Positions 1-12,429 of a DNA stretch of 64,000 bases are shown in pieces (position 1 is the stretch's first letter; each line of letters begins with the position of its first letter). The DNA is from Typhlomys cinereus (taxonomy: Eukaryota > Chordata > Mammalia > Rodentia > Platacanthomyidae). The notes under the pieces were generated by a model. That model saw nothing but the letters and a program-made list of their open reading frames with translations. It searched no databases and had not been told where the DNA came from. A program made the position numbers and the translations under genes. The stretch spans positions 835,602 to 899,601 of the forward strand of contig JALPQD010000514.1 of NCBI GenBank assembly GCA_023101885.1. Reading direction: 5' to 3'.

Positions 1-1950
1 GATGTTGGATTCTCAGTGGGAAAAAAAATTGACCAAACTTCCTTGACCCCTAGAACAACACTGGGCTGGTCAAGCTTACAGGAGGGAGATGTTCCTTAAA
101 TGGTGGTTAACCCTTCTTAGAGTTGTTCTTTTGTCTAGATAATGTCCTCTGAAGTATAAGCCTGGTTTAAACCAGCCTTCAGCCCCCCCCCATCCTTTCT
201 TCATGACCTAGCGTAAACTGCTCAATACAATCTTATTGTAGTGCTGAATTCTCCACAGGAGAAGCGTATGTGGGGTGGAGGGGGGAGTTCAGGAACAGGA
301 TGTAAATGAAGAAGGCTGGCCTGCGCATGCTCAGGAATGTGCCCAACGCTATATCCGAAGACAAGTCTTTTTACAAATAGTCTCTTTCCCCAATCAATGT
401 CCTTTAATTCTTTATTGGAGAAAAGATTCTGTTTTGCGAATTGACCCCAGTTCTCCCCCTGCTTATTAGAGGCAATCATTTTCACCCTGACCTCTGGTTG
501 CGCTCATTGGCTTTGCAATTGCCCAGGGGTGAACCTATTGTGTTCAATTATAGCCTCTCTAAAATAGCAATATTGTAATCACAAGGCTTAATATGGTGGA
601 CAAGTTCTTCTTCCCTGAAGGAGGTTCGTTTCCCAGGAGAAAAGTAAGATAGAAAGATAATATTTATCAATCACTTACTATTTGCCAGCCAGCATATTAT
701 TCATGTTGCCTCTATCATTTCAATTCCTTCCTTAATTCCACCCTATCAGTGTAGTGTATTATTAATCCAGTGTGAACTGATGTTCCCAAGAAAAAGAGGT
801 GTACCTGTATAGAGATTCCACAAGGTTGATTGACAGTTGAGAGAGAGAGAGAGAGTACCAACACAAGGAGCTAAGGGAACTGGCCACATCATATCTACAG
901 GATTGCAGAGAGAGGGATAAGCCTCACTTGCTAGACTGCAACTCTGTCCAAAAATCCTGAAGAATTCCAACTTTCTGAACCAGCTCTGCCTAGGCAATGG
1001 TCCCACCCACAATGGACTTGGTCTTCCCATGCTAATCAGACAATCTCCCAGAACCTTATTCAGGGTTTGTCTCCACCATTAATTCTTAACAAATGTGCCC
1101 AGAGCTCAACCTTCAATTGTCAGGTTGATTCCTATATCTAACTAAAACACCTTTCAAGCTGGAATTTCACCCTATTGGAAACCCAAGCTTTGTACAGCAT
1201 AAAATTGACATAACATTTTCTGAGTTTTGTGGCCTGTAATTAGCTTGTGACTGTCCAAATGATTGTCTACTGAACACACATTTGTCAGGAGACAGAGTTT
1301 GAATTCGTAGAGAAATCAGTAGAAATAGGCAGTAAAATACATTTAAAAACAGGAAGAAAGCTACTGACTAGTCTGATGCCTTAGTAACAAAGTAGTGCAG
1401 ACATTTAGACAATGACGTTATTAAATTTTCCAAGTGGAATTTCAAACCAGGCTGTTCTTCATGCAGATGCGTCTGGCTTGCCTCTGGATATTTTCCAAAC
1501 AAGAGCTTCAGGATGGTGGATGGGAGAGGATGTGAAGAAGTCTTATTTTAAGGGAATACAGTTCTCTCGTTGGAGGGAAAGGGATAATCCTTTAAAGAAT
1601 TATGTTACTTTTACAGCTATATGAGAAAAGAAGAAAACTCAGATCTCAGTGAGCCCCTGGAAGTACTACTGGCTTACAGTAAAAAGCCTGATGTGGCCAG
1701 ACAAAAGAACACAGTAACTAAACACCCCCTACAAGTACTATCATTACCATCGTCATCACTGCCTCCAACATTTATGCAAAACTTGTACTTTGGGGATTAC
1801 AAGCAGAAAATAACAAATATGAGGATTGCATACTTGCTCGATGACTCTTTCACTGAAAGACAAGAACACACATTCTACTAGTAGAACAGATGGAAGAACT
1901 TCCTAAAGATTGTTCATGATGTTGTCATTGATGATTCTCTCAATTGAACT
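1..1950. other. Intergenic, mostly unique
   Basis: Apart from a MIR remnant (655-770) and a short GA run (840-856), I see no gene, exon or clear repeat. The short open frames here lack recognisable domains. Confidence 0.5.
655..770 (-). repeat. MIR SINE remnant
   Basis: The stretch resembling 'TTTATCAATCACTTACTATT' followed by 'TGCCAGCCAGCA' matches the reverse of the MIR 3' end (the family's TTTATTGAGC...TATGTGCCAGGC signature). It is ancient and diverged. Confidence 0.5.
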
Positions 1951-1954
1951 ATCT

Positions 1955-2125
1955 GGGCAGATGGGCTGGTGAAATCACTCACCAGGCCCAATGACTTCGA
2001 TTCAATTCCCAGAGTCCACATAATAGGAGAGAACCAACCCCCTTGAGTTGTCCTCGACCTCCACATGAAGCCATGCATGGCACAAATGCACTTATAGACA
2101 CACACACACACACACACACAGATTA
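1955..2125 (+). repeat. B3/B2-like SINE with CA tail
   Basis: A tRNA-like head (GGGCTGGTGAAATCACTCACC, then GATTCAATTCCCAG) leads into a (CA)10 run at 2101-2120 and an A-rich tail. The order fits a diverged B3/B2-type rodent SINE in plus orientation. Confidence 0.65.
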
Positions 2126-2204
2126 AACAAATAAATGCAAAAAAGAGAAGTATCTGGGCCTATATATTTAAGACAACGCACAGACAGAAGTGATCAGTAT
2201 GCAA

Positions 2205-2455
2205 CTGGATGGGTGTGGTGGCCCACCTGCCATTCTAGCCCTGGAAGGCAGAGCCTTGGAATCCCCAGAGTAAGCTGGCTGCCAGACTAGCCCTAATGGT
2301 GTGCTGTGGGTATTCAGAGACCCAGACTCACAATAATAAGACAGAAGAGTGATTGAAGATGATTCTTGATATCACCTTTTGTCCTCCACAGGTGCACACA
2401 TGTTCAAGTATGCCCACGCACATATACCCACACGCATACACCTAATTATATGCAG

Positions 2456-2522
<67 letters not shown>

Positions 2523-2524
2523 CA
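2205..2524 (+). repeat. Old rodent SINE ending in a long CA microsatellite
   Basis: A diverged SINE body (GTGTGGTGGCCCACCTGCCA, later CTGGCTGCCAGACTAGCCC) is followed by a mixed CA tract at 2456-2524. The tract makes spurious Thr/His and Val/Cys open frames on the two strands. Confidence 0.6.
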
Positions 2525-3004
2525 GGAATGAAGATTTGTATTTCTGTGGCGTCCCCTGCTGGGTTTGCCTGGGATCAAAGGCTCAGTTGCTGTCAACTGG
2601 GTGGGTGTCTGAACAGAAAGATGTGAGGCGGCCCAATGCACCTAATGGTGCTGGCTGTGGGCTGGAGCACTGTGGTTCTCCACCATTGACTTGCCTGTCT
2701 TCCTTGCACTAGTCCGACTTCATTATGTGTCTCAGGGTAGTATTCCAGAAGAACGAAGACATGGCTTTTTGAGCACTAGACTCCAGAACTCATGCAGTGT
2801 GACCTCGATGGCAGTTCAGACCTGAGAGGATGAAGAAAATATGTCCACCCTTGAAAAGGAGGACCGGCAAAGCCATCTTACAGAGAGATGACCACACATA
2901 GATGGGTAAAATGTCCATCTTTCACATCACCTATATCATATACAGAAAACTTTCCTACTTCTCACTTCTAATTCATCCTTAACGTCAATTAAGAACTACA
3001 CAGG

Positions 3005-3226
3005 GTCAGCAAGACAGATCAGAGAGTCAAAGCGCTTGCTGTGAAAGACTGATGATCTGAGTTCAATCACTAGAATCCACATAAAAGTAGATGGAAAGAA
3101 CCTAATTCACCAGCTGCCACCATGTGGCATGCGTAAGCTTGAATACACATAAACTCTTCAGATATGACGCAGGAGGGGAAGGATGAAGAGGAGGAGGAGG
3201 AGGAGGAGGAGGAGGAGGAGGAGGAA
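3005..3226 (+). repeat. B3-like SINE followed by (GAG)n
   Basis: The B-box-like GATCTGAGTTCAATCACTAG is followed by a SINE body, and then a GAG trinucleotide run at about 3184-3226. Confidence 0.6.
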
Positions 3227-3240
3227 TAAAAGACCCCTAT

Positions 3241-3384
3241 GAAGCTGGATATAGTGGTGCATGCCTGTAATCCCAGAACATGGGATGCTGAGGCAGGAAG
3301 ATTGCCATAAATTTGAGACCAATATAGTCTACATAATGAGTTATAGGCCAGTTTGACCTGCAGAATAATACTCTGTTTAAAAAA
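3241..3384 (+). repeat. B1 (7SL-derived) SINE
   Basis: Contains the B1/Alu signature 'GTGGTGCATGCCTGTAATCC' followed by GAGGCAGGAAGATTGCC and an A-rich tail at 3378-3390. Confidence 0.88.
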
Positions 3385-3387
3385 AAA

Positions 3388-3750
3388 AAGAAATGGAGGA
3401 AGGGAGGAAAGAGGGAGGGAGGGAGGGAGGAAGGAGGGAGGGAGAGAGGGAAGGAGGGAGGGAGAGAGGGAGAGAGGGAAAGAGGGAGGGAGAGAGGGAA
3501 AGAAGGAGGGAGGGAGAGAGGGAAGGAGGGAGGGAGGGAGGAAAGAGGGAGGGAGGGAGAGAGGGAAGGAGGGAGGGAGAAAGGGAAAGAAGGAGGGAGG
3601 GAGAGAGGGAAAGAGGGAGGAAGGGAGAGACAGAAGGAGGGAGGGAGGAAAGAAGGAAGGAAGGAAGGAAGGAAGGAAGGAAGGAAGGAAGGAAGGAAGG
3701 AAGGAAGGAAGGAAGGAAGGAAGGAAGGAAGGAAGGAAGGAAGGAAGGTA
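3388..3750 (+). repeat. Long polypurine tract, (GGGA/GGAA)n
   Basis: About 360 bp of almost pure purine: mixed GGGA/GAGA units first, then a clean (GGAA) array from about 3651 to 3748. It grows straight out of the poly(A) tail of the B1 element. The long open frames in all phases here are repeats, not proteins. Confidence 0.95.
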
Positions 3751-4669
3751 AAAAAGGAGAAATAAATCCATCAGGTCTTGTGATGCCTGAGGTTTCACAA
3801 AGAACCATCTTCCTGGGGTTTTGACTCAGTGGAGATACAAGCTCAGCCTCATGAGTCATTTGACTGAGATGGGGCCTGAAACCTGTAGCGGCTATCTTGA
3901 AAAATCTCAGAATGTGGGCTACCCTCAAGTTGCCCTATTGGTACAATGCAGACCAGATCAGACAGCTGAGGCAAGCTGCTTCTGAACCCTGTTTGTCTTT
4001 GGCATTTTCACATGCCACTGACCATCCTGGTTTGCCTGATATTGTGGCATGTTCCCGGAAGATACATTCAGTGCTAAGCTCTGCACAGACTGAGCAAATT
4101 GGAGCACACTGGTCTCCCTAGAGGCCTGAGATATTAAGAATCACCGTTTCCTTACATTCCAGCAAGAATCACTTGCAAAATGTCACTTGGAGGAGCATGC
4201 TGTCCTTTCGTGACATGATTTTTGCTGTTGGATTTCTGTCTCATTTTGTTCATTTCCCACCCCCCACCTCAGTATCTGGGAATGTGATGCATTGTAAACT
4301 TAGTCACAAATTTTCCATTTGCCGTTGCAAAATCATTGCTTGCCTTTGAAAAAGACTAAATCATACATTGAGCTAAATCCATTCATCAAAAAAGATGAAT
4401 GAGTGGGAATACGTTTAAAGCACATCAGTGACAAGCAGCTTTCTGGAAAAATATTATAGGCATGTCTTATTCTCCAGGGAGTAATGAACTAAGAATGAAC
4501 AAAATAAATTTAATACTAATCATTTCAATTTGCATAATGTCTCAGAAAATGTCCTTTCACAATGCATGAAGGAATGCTTATGAGGCATGTGGAAATAGTA
4601 GAAGCTGCACCCATTTTTTAAGGATTAAACATCCCAATTTTATTATTAGTTTATATGGCTTATTTTCTT

Positions 4670-5055
4670 TTGTGTACGTGTGTGTAGTGTATGTGCAATC
4701 ACAAAGACCAGAGAAGAGTGTAAGTTTCCTTCTGTATCATTATTTCAACCTTATTCCTTGAGGCAGGATCTCTCTCTACCTAGAACACAGGGAGCTCCAT
4801 TTTTTTTTTTTTTTTTTTGGCTAGATTGACATCCAGGATGTCCCAGAGATTCTCTTGGGATCAATTTCCACACACACAGGTGTACACAGGCACACACAGG
4901 CACACGTGCACACACACACATACACACATACATAAGGCTAGAGCTACGATCACGCACCAAGCCACTCTTGGTAAGTCGCACCGGTGCTACAATCCAAACA
5001 CAGGCTTCATAGATGCACAGCAAGTGTTCTGAACCACTGAGTCATCCTCTGGCCC
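4670..5055 (-). repeat. B3/B4-type composite SINE
   Basis: In reverse orientation a TG-rich end, a T-run (4800-4818), a CA segment (4870-4935), and a head ending GAACCACTGAGTCATCCTCT before GGCCCT resemble B3/B4-like rodent SINEs. Confidence 0.6.
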
Positions 5056-5059
5056 TGTG

Positions 5060-5985
5060 GTTTATCATTTGTCTCCAAGCTGTTCAATAGGAACAAAGAT
5101 CATGATGTGAATTTGTCCTTTATGAAGAAAAAAAAAACTGTGTCCTGAAAAGCACACGATAGCTACAAATAACTCTCTGACATTAGTCTAGTGATTCTCC
5201 ACCTGAGGTTTATGACAGCAACTTGGAGAAGTCTTTCGATACCTAAAGAAGGGGGAAGAGGCGATGTAACTCAGACGTGTGATGTTGCAAATACCATTAT
5301 TTCCAAAGAATGATCATACCACAGCAGTGGAGGATAAACCCGCGCCTCGCCTTCTCTGGGACACGGCTGACATCTGTGCTCTGACCGTGGCTGTGAATTT
5401 GGCCTATGACTCCTTAGATCCAGCTGAGCCAAAGGAGCCAGGGTTCATTAAAATCCATTTCTCAGTTCAAACAACTGCCAAGCGCACAAGCTGTCCCTGC
5501 AATTAAGGAAATGTAAAGTGGTCCCCCACAGAGAGGCACGAAGTCAAGTCAGAAGCCAGGCCAGCAAATCATTTTCTCTTTACAGCTTCCCAGAAATTCT
5601 CTGACAGGGGACGTGACCAGACCATGCACTGCCATAAATAGATGGTTTGTTTGTGCCATGCCTCTGTGTATTCACTACACAAAATAACACACCCCCCCAC
5701 CCCAAGCTAGACGGTATTAGCATCTGGGTTCTGTTCAGGCTCCTCAAACTGCCCATAACATGGCTGCAAGCAAGTTCACAAAGATCACGGAATCTGATGA
5801 GGCTCAGAAGTGATCAGATTGTACACATCTAAGGCTACCTGCTTAACTGCTGAATTCCTATCATCAGAAATTCAAATAAGCCTTGGGCGACTATACCTCT
5901 GCTTTTCAAAGCACTATCATAAATTTCTTTGGACTTGCAGTGTGTTTTTGCCTTTCAGCATAAGGACATAAAAATTCTTATTTTA
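5060..5985. other. Unique intergenic DNA
   Basis: I see no repeat I can name, no exon signature and no RNA gene. A 75-codon open frame at 5279-5506 has no recognisable features. Confidence 0.4.
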
Positions 5986-5989
5986 TTTC

Positions 5990-6590
5990 ATTAAATTTTA
6001 TACTGAAAGAATGAATTTATGGCTTTGGCCCCCATCCCTATCCTTTCCTAGTCCCTCCTCTCCCACCCTCCCGTCAGTTAATCAATCCAGACATGTCCCT
6101 CCCATTCTCATGTCCCGTTTTCCTTTGTGTGTGGGCCACAAGGTTCTTTAGGGGGCACCTATACTAGCAGGAATTCAGGCATCTGCCTACTGCAAGTGGG
6201 CAGACCTACAAGTAGGCAAGCTACCCTCCTCTTGTCCGGCAGTTGTTCCAAAGATGCTCTCTGGTTGTAGTTGCTTTTTTTCCGAGATCTTTGCTCATCT
6301 GTGGGGGAGTGTCGATATGCCAGGCTTCATGTAGATCTGGGGGTAGTAGGTCTCATCGCAGTGAACTCCTGGATGCCGTAGCCCGATTGTGGCTGGAGTG
6401 TCATGGCAGACAGTACACCTCCCCATCTTTAGGCTTGCAATCTTACTGTCCCCTCGCCCGCCCACACGGTTTCCTGAGCCTTGGGATAGGGAGTGATTTT
6501 GAGGACCCGTTTAAGCCTCTGTACTCTGTGCTCTGGCCAGCTATGGTGCTCTGCTTCTTTGCATCAAGATGCATCTGATTGAGGGTTGGG
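5990..6590 (-). mobile_element. L1 3' UTR fragment (older rodent subfamily)
   Basis: Starts with a T-rich end and a C-rich tract (reverse of the L1 3' polypurine tract). It shares blocks such as TTCATGTAGATCTGG and CCCATCTTTAGG with the copy at 15.4-16.1 kb, so both derive from the same L1 3' end in antisense. Confidence 0.6.
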
Positions 6591-6599
6591 TGCTTTTCT

Positions 6600-8430
6600 T
6601 ATCTAAGAGTATAAGAACAGTGTTTAGAGGGTTTACTATCCAATCTTTATAGATAACACTAAGGCTACTGTTCCCGTTTAGTGTATCAATGGCCTCACCC
6701 AACTACGTATGTTTCAAGCTACAACAACAACCCTGGCAAGAAGAGTCCAGTAGAGCAACAGTAGTATATAATGTCCTCGGGTAATAATGCTCTCTGAAAG
6801 GTCTCTGTCCGCCCCGACCCCACTCCCTTATATGAGGAAACACATGTCTGATACTATATCTTCTGCATGTGATTATGGCAGTGTTATTTGAAGAAGTGTG
6901 TCTGTCTTTCTGTTAGATAAAGCAGCTGGATTAAACAACACACTGCTGCCTTCTAACAGCCTTCCTACCTGGTTTGCTTAATTCTAGCGAAACAAGAAAT
7001 CCTGAATTTAGTTCTTTGTTTTCAGTGACTTCTTTTGCAACCTTGCTTAAAGCAAACATTAATAAGTAAAGACAGTGTTGAGTCTGAATCTATTGAGTGA
7101 GTCTGGCAATTTGGAAGGTGCTAGAATACATGTAATCAATAAGGGTACGTGGAATCTTAGCATCATTACATGGCAGTTTCTAAGGAGACCCTGGATTTTG
7201 CACTGAGCTCCTATACTATACTCCAATAAACCAAAAACGGCTCATTTGTGTCAGGTGCCACATAATCAATTTGACTTTAAAAATAGGCCATTTTCCCAAA
7301 ACATAGGAGGTTCACACTGACCTATGATAGCCAACTCAGCCTTCTGATAAGGAAGTCCTCTCTGCTTTAAACAGATAAGGAAACTAACTTGAAAGTAACT
7401 GACTCACTTTCTGCCTCCTGCTTCTTCCTCTTCCATCTTTTTCTAACTGTAGAGCACATTTACTCAGTTACACCACCGGATTCATGAATCACTCATCAAA
7501 GCCAATGAAATCTCTAGAGCAGGAACCTGGCGCAACTTACCATCTCGTCTATCCCAGCCTCCAGCATCTCTCACAGTTTTCCTTTGTTTTCATCTTAATC
7601 TCTCCCAACCACACAGGCACGTATACTCACCTGTTCTCTGAGAGATGGCAGTCAGCTGAAAAAGAAAATTAGGTGCAGAAACTTAATAGGTTGATCCCTC
7701 CTTTCATTACCCTCTCATGTCTGTAATATCATCCTAATACTTACTGTGCAGAATTGATGCACAAAACAAACACACTACTCAGTAGAATAAAGTACACAGC
7801 TCCACATGGATCCTGTGATTGATGAATTTCTATGGTTTCAAATTGTCAGTAGAAACATCACAGCCAAAAGAAAATATAAACAGCTCATGTCCACCATGGC
7901 ACCTGTGTCCTGGAGTCATAAGAAATAGCAGAGAAGTGTAAATAGAGGGGAAAAGAATGAATTTAATACCAGTAGAAATTAGTGCAAACTCCTGGAAAAG
8001 CAACAAGATCAAACGGTACATATGAGATTGTTAAATTATTCATACTATTGAATCCAGTGATGCAATTGATCAATATCAAGTCCAAAGAAATAAGTCAATA
8101 GGTTAAAAAAAATCTGTTGAAATGGGTTACTCGGAAATAGGGAAACAATAATTCCAAAAGCATAATGAAGAAAAACAATTTGACAGAAGTAAAACTTTTG
8201 GAAGCTGCTTACCTCCATCTTATACGTGGGGGAGAAATGTCTGTAATCAAATTAGTGTCTAGAAAAGGGAAATTATATAACTGATGATGTTGGTACTATG
8301 GGCTATGACAGCTATTTCAAACAATAACTACAATTATTATTTAGATATCTGAAAACATTATTTTTAAGAAAAATATTTGAAATTATAGAGAAGAGCTATA
8401 TTTTTTTCATCAAATTTTCTTTGATTCTCT
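6600..8430. other. Mostly unique intergenic DNA
   Basis: AT-rich sequence without a coding signature. No tRNA, snRNA or recognisable exon was found. Confidence 0.4.
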
Positions 8431-8435
8431 AAAAA

Positions 8436-8436
8436 A

Positions 8437-8502
<66 letters not shown>

Positions 8503-8692
8503 TTTGAAAGAAGGGGTGGGTGAGAGAAAGAAAGTGCAGTACACAGGTACCATGCCCCATGTGTGGAAGTCAGAGGACGGCTTTCTCAGCAGTCCATTCC
8601 CTGTTTCTACCATGTAGATGATTCCGGGATCAAACTCAGTTCATCTGGTTTGTGCACAGAACCTTTTATCCACTGTGCCATCTCATCGGCCC
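8436..8692 (-). repeat. B3/B2-like SINE with (TTTA)n tail
   Basis: A (TTTA) array at 8441-8504 is the reversed tail. The body contains 'GGGATCAAACTCAGTTCATC' and ends CACTGTGCCATCTCATCGGCC, the reverse of a tRNA-like SINE head. Confidence 0.75.
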
Positions 8693-8694
8693 TG

Positions 8695-8920
8695 GTGTGT
8701 GTGTGTCCATGTGAGTATGTGTGTGTCCGTGTGAGTGTAAGTCTGCGTGTGCATATGTATGCATATGTATTTTGAGTGCTCATCACTGTGTATACCTGCC
8801 TGTACGATCAGAGAAGGAGTCACAGGCACACTTTTCCCACCTGGATACTAGGCTCTAAATTCAGATCCACATGCTTGCACAATTGATACTCTTACCCATC
8901 AAACCATTCTCCAATGCGCT
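8695..8920 (-). repeat. Second TG-rich SINE copy, reverse orientation
   Basis: TG-rich start, then AATTCAGATCCACATGCTTG and CTTACCCATCAAACCATTCT, consistent with a further diverged B3-like copy placed tail-to-head behind the first. Confidence 0.5.
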
Positions 8921-9204
8921 CTTTTAACATTTACTTAAAATAAGAACCAAGAACCCTCTTATAAGTAGGTAATAGTTCATTGACTCTAAGCAAACACCAT
9001 CTAGTGGAAACAAACCTGTGGTATGTCTGTTGCTCTAAAGAAATAAAGTTCTTATTGGGCCCCAGCCTCCTTGATAATATGTTTTGTGGTTATGACCAAG
9101 TTTGATCAATGGAACATCTCTGAGTCTTTCTTCCATCTTTGGCCCATAAAAAATTCTGTGCAAATTTTTCTGTCTCTTCTGTTGTTGATCTAAACAGGCA
9201 CATT

Positions 9205-9760
9205 GACTTTTACTGCTTCCTTGCTGTGGCAAAAGTAAATGAGCAACACGATTTCAGGAAGGAAAAATTTATTTGGGCTCATGACTTCAAAGGCATCAGG
9301 TATTCAGAGGAGCCATCGTTATGATGGAGGGGTGTAGCAGTTTCCAGAGCATCTCGCATCATGACGGAGACAGAGAGAGAGCGCGCGCGTTCCTGCTGGT
9401 GCTGGCTTTCTCTTTGGGCTTCTCTGGGCTCTCTGGCTATAGGTTGGCCCCAAAGGCATTCAGTCCAGTTCCTGACAAACAGACCCTTCCTTCCCGTCTG
9501 AAACCTCACGAGCATAGTCTTCACTGTCGCGCCAGAACTACCCATTCAGTGCTATTTAAAGCATTGTTAAGTTTCTCTGGCTCACATCTCCAAACTTTTC
9601 CAAATACCTCCCACAAACCTGTTCAAAGACTTCTGAACCTTTTGATTGGGCAGACACAACGACAAGGTCCCTTCTATCCCCTGCCCACTTCCTGTGCACC
9701 CCTCGTGTTGTCGATTTTTGTGTTCATTTTCATTATTAAGCCAAGATCCCTGAGCAAAAC
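9205..9760. repeat. Interspersed repeat of uncertain family
   Basis: 'AAATTTATTTGGGCTCATGA' followed by a block around CATCATGACGGAGACAGAG has the look of a dispersed rodent repeat and is related to the elements near 9775 and 12825. I cannot assign the class. Confidence 0.4.
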
Positions 9761-9764
9761 AGTT

Positions 9765-10125
9765 TAAGGGTGGAAAGATTTATTGTGGCTCACAGCTTCA
9801 AAAGTTTCAATCATACTGACAGGCTGCAAGGGGTGGGTGAGGACAGTAGAACAGAGAAGCTCGCTGTATAGTGATCAAGAAGCAGAGCCCCCCCTCCCCC
9901 GTTAGCTCTCTGTTTTTCCTTTTATTCCATCCAGGCCTCCACCTGTATGATGCTCTGCTTCACTTTTTCAGGGAGGATTTTTTTCCTTTAGTTAGTCATC
10001 TGTGTTGTCTGCAATGTCCCTAGGGATGTGCTCCACTAATCTCCGTGGCTCTCCTCAATGCATTCACATCAAGATTAACCATCACCCCGACCTTGGAAGT
10101 CACATGTTGATGTGATGGCACATTC
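9765..10125. repeat. Second copy of the uncertain interspersed repeat
   Basis: 'GAAAGATTTATTGTGGCTCA' followed by CAGCTTCAAA repeats the layout of the preceding element, so the two sit nearly head to tail. Confidence 0.4.
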
Positions 10126-10129
10126 ATGG

Positions 10130-10215
10130 GACTATTAAGATGGCTCAGCAAGTAAAGGTACCTATGTGCAAGCCTAGTGATCTGAGTTCAATCCCCAGAA
10201 CCCACATGGTGGACA
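10130..10215 (+). repeat. SINE head fragment
   Basis: 'AAGATGGCTCAGCAAGTAAA' with 'GATCTGAGTTCAATCCCCAG' gives the A- and B-box parts of a B2/B3-like SINE. It runs directly into L1 3' UTR sequence. Confidence 0.65.
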
Positions 10216-10229
10216 AACAGGAAAGCTGG

Positions 10230-10645
10230 GCTACAGCAACCAGAATCGGACTTTGCCTGACCTGCACAATGTCAATGACCCTCCAAAGTCTAGCATGAAT
10301 CACAGCGCTCCAGGCAGTAGGATCCTTAGAGGCAAGGGATTAACAGTCATAATAGAGTTTCCATACTAACAGGCTCCGGACTATGCCATTGAGTCCTTAC
10401 CCTTCGCTAGGGTGAAGGACTCTGAGGGAGGTTTGACATTCACACAAAAGGATGCTCCAGGGGGTGGGAGGGAGGAAGAGGGAAGGCACGGGGAGAGGGG
10501 AAGAGATGAAGGAGGGTGAAAAGAAGAGGAAAGGGGGGAGAGTGCAAGGGGAGACTGGGGAGAGGAGGAGGGAGGGAGAGAATGGGGGTACCTATTGAGC
10601 TTGTATGATGAAGAAAAAAATAAAATGTGGGAGGAAAAAATAAAG
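10230..10645 (+). mobile_element. L1 3' end (3' UTR with polypurine tract)
   Basis: Closely matches the L1 3' end at 59.63-60.36 kb (shared GGACTTTGCCTGACCTGCAC, and ACACAAAAGGATGCTCCAGG). It ends with a G-rich purine tract and AATAAAATGTGGGA. It is strongly 5' truncated and carries no ORF2. Confidence 0.8.
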
Positions 10646-11099
10646 AACAAGAAATCTGTACTCTGATCTCTGCACACAGATACCTTGGCACATAAATAAA
10701 TAAATAAGTAAATATTTTTAAAATGACCCGTCATGAGGGAGGAAAATGTGAGTGGTGAGTGAGTCACTGTTCCAAGTTGAACTTCAGCTGTCTGAGCAAC
10801 CATTCTGAATTCATGGTAACCTACTATGTCTCCTAGAAAAAAATTGGTCAAAACAGCATGCTTTAATTCTAACAACCCCTCGACCTTTAGCTTTAAGATC
10901 TCTAATTAGCGTTAGCAAGGAATTAGAAAGAGAAAAAATGAAACTTTCTCATGAAAAAAAGTATTCCAAGTTAGGAATTTCTGATTTCTGTGTAGACAAC
11001 CTTGGTTCTCCTTCAATTTAAACTCTCCCGATATCTTATCTATTGACTCTCTTTTTTATTTCATTTTTTCCATCTAAAATAAATCATAATTTTGGAGTG

Positions 11100-11425
11100 A
11101 AAGAGCTCTTTCAGTTAATGAAATGTTAACCATGGAGAGTCTGAGTTTGAATCCTCAGAATGCCTGGTGAAGCCAGACACGATCATGGATGTCTATAGAC
11201 CCGGTGCTCTCGTGGCATTATGGAAAGTGGACACAGGAGAATCCCCAGAAACTGTCTGATGTATGCAACTAGCCTGGTGTATGCAACACAGCTGGAAACA
11301 ACCAAAAAACTGCTTCAAACAAGATGAAAGGTGAAGGTCAACACCTAAGGTTGTCCTCTGACCTTCATGTGTGCACTGTAACACACATGTGTCTCCTGTA
11401 GCATACATACACCCAAAGGTCATAA
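11100..11425 (+). repeat. Long B3-type SINE
   Basis: Contains GAGTTTGAATCCTCAGAATG, then GGTTGTCCTCTGACCTTCAT before a CA/TG-rich end. The same layout recurs at 50.34-50.93 kb. Confidence 0.65.
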
Positions 11426-12067
11426 TTTAGTTTTATAGTATCATGCCAATAAGAGATTGAGAAATATGATTAGCAGACTATCACATCAGGTGAGTCACAT
11501 CAGGTGGACACAGGTGAGCTCTCTTGTACCCAAAGAGCAAGTGAAGGCAGAAGTCTGGGAGCCGAATGCTGGGGAATGTGTTTATATGCCAAGATTTATC
11601 TTCTCTGCTGTTCATAGTTCTCAGAGCAAGGGGTTTTAATCATCAGAGTGGGTCATAATATACAGACAGGCTCAGAAGATTCTTGGAAATTCGAACACTG
11701 CAAGAAAATGTCAAGAAAGAGCTGTCAAGTTTCTAACCACTGCCACAAGATTGAGTTGTAGAGGATTACAATAGGACTGGCAATGAACAGGCAAACTGGC
11801 TGGCAATGCCCACCAGGTACCACTGATTTTCAAGGCTCTTTTTCAAGCTCATTCTCAATCCTTAGCCCACCAGAAGCAACCACCATCTCTGATTGAGTAA
11901 GATGATGAAGGACTATTGCCCTTGTCCCCAGAGGTGCTATTCCCTCAAAGGAGCACACACTGTAAACTAACAGGGGGATCTTTCTAGAACTCATACAGTA
12001 ATTTCAGTTTCCTAACACAGGTATAAAACAACCCTATATTAACCAAAATATAAATTCTCAAACAGGA

Positions 12068-12342
12068 AAACTGCAGAGAGAGAGAGAGAGAGAGAGAAAG
12101 AGAAGAAGAAAAGAAAGAAGAAGAAGAAGAAGAAAAGAAGAAGAAGAAGAAGAAGAAGAAGAAGAAGCAGAAGAAAGAGAAGAAGAAGAGAGAAGAAGAA
12201 AGAGAAAAAGAAGAAGAAGACAGAAGAAGAAGAGAAGAAGAAAGAAAGAAGAAGAAGAAGAAGAAGAAGAAGAAGAAGAAGAGAAGAAGAAGAAGAAGAA
12301 GAAGAAGAAGAAGAAGAAGAAGAAGAAGAAGAAGAAGAAGAC
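12068..12342 (+). repeat. (GA)n/(GAA)n polypurine tract
   Basis: About 275 bp of AG and AGA/GAA repeats with almost no pyrimidine. It produces Lys/Glu/Arg-like or Leu/Phe/Ser-like open frames that are not genes. Confidence 0.95.
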
Positions 12343-12429
12343 GACTAATGATTCTTCTGCCTCGTATCTCCTTGCAGTGCCTGGGCATTGACTCCACAGA
12401 TTCCTGCAGATTCAGTGCCTGGCACAGGC

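Noticed and set aside
3070..3928. Long Leu/Pro/Ser or Glu/Arg/Lys frames
   Set aside because: They are translations of the GGAA/GGGA purine repeat.
9321..9767. 148-codon plus-strand frame
   Set aside because: It lies within a dispersed repeat and has no recognised domain or splice context.
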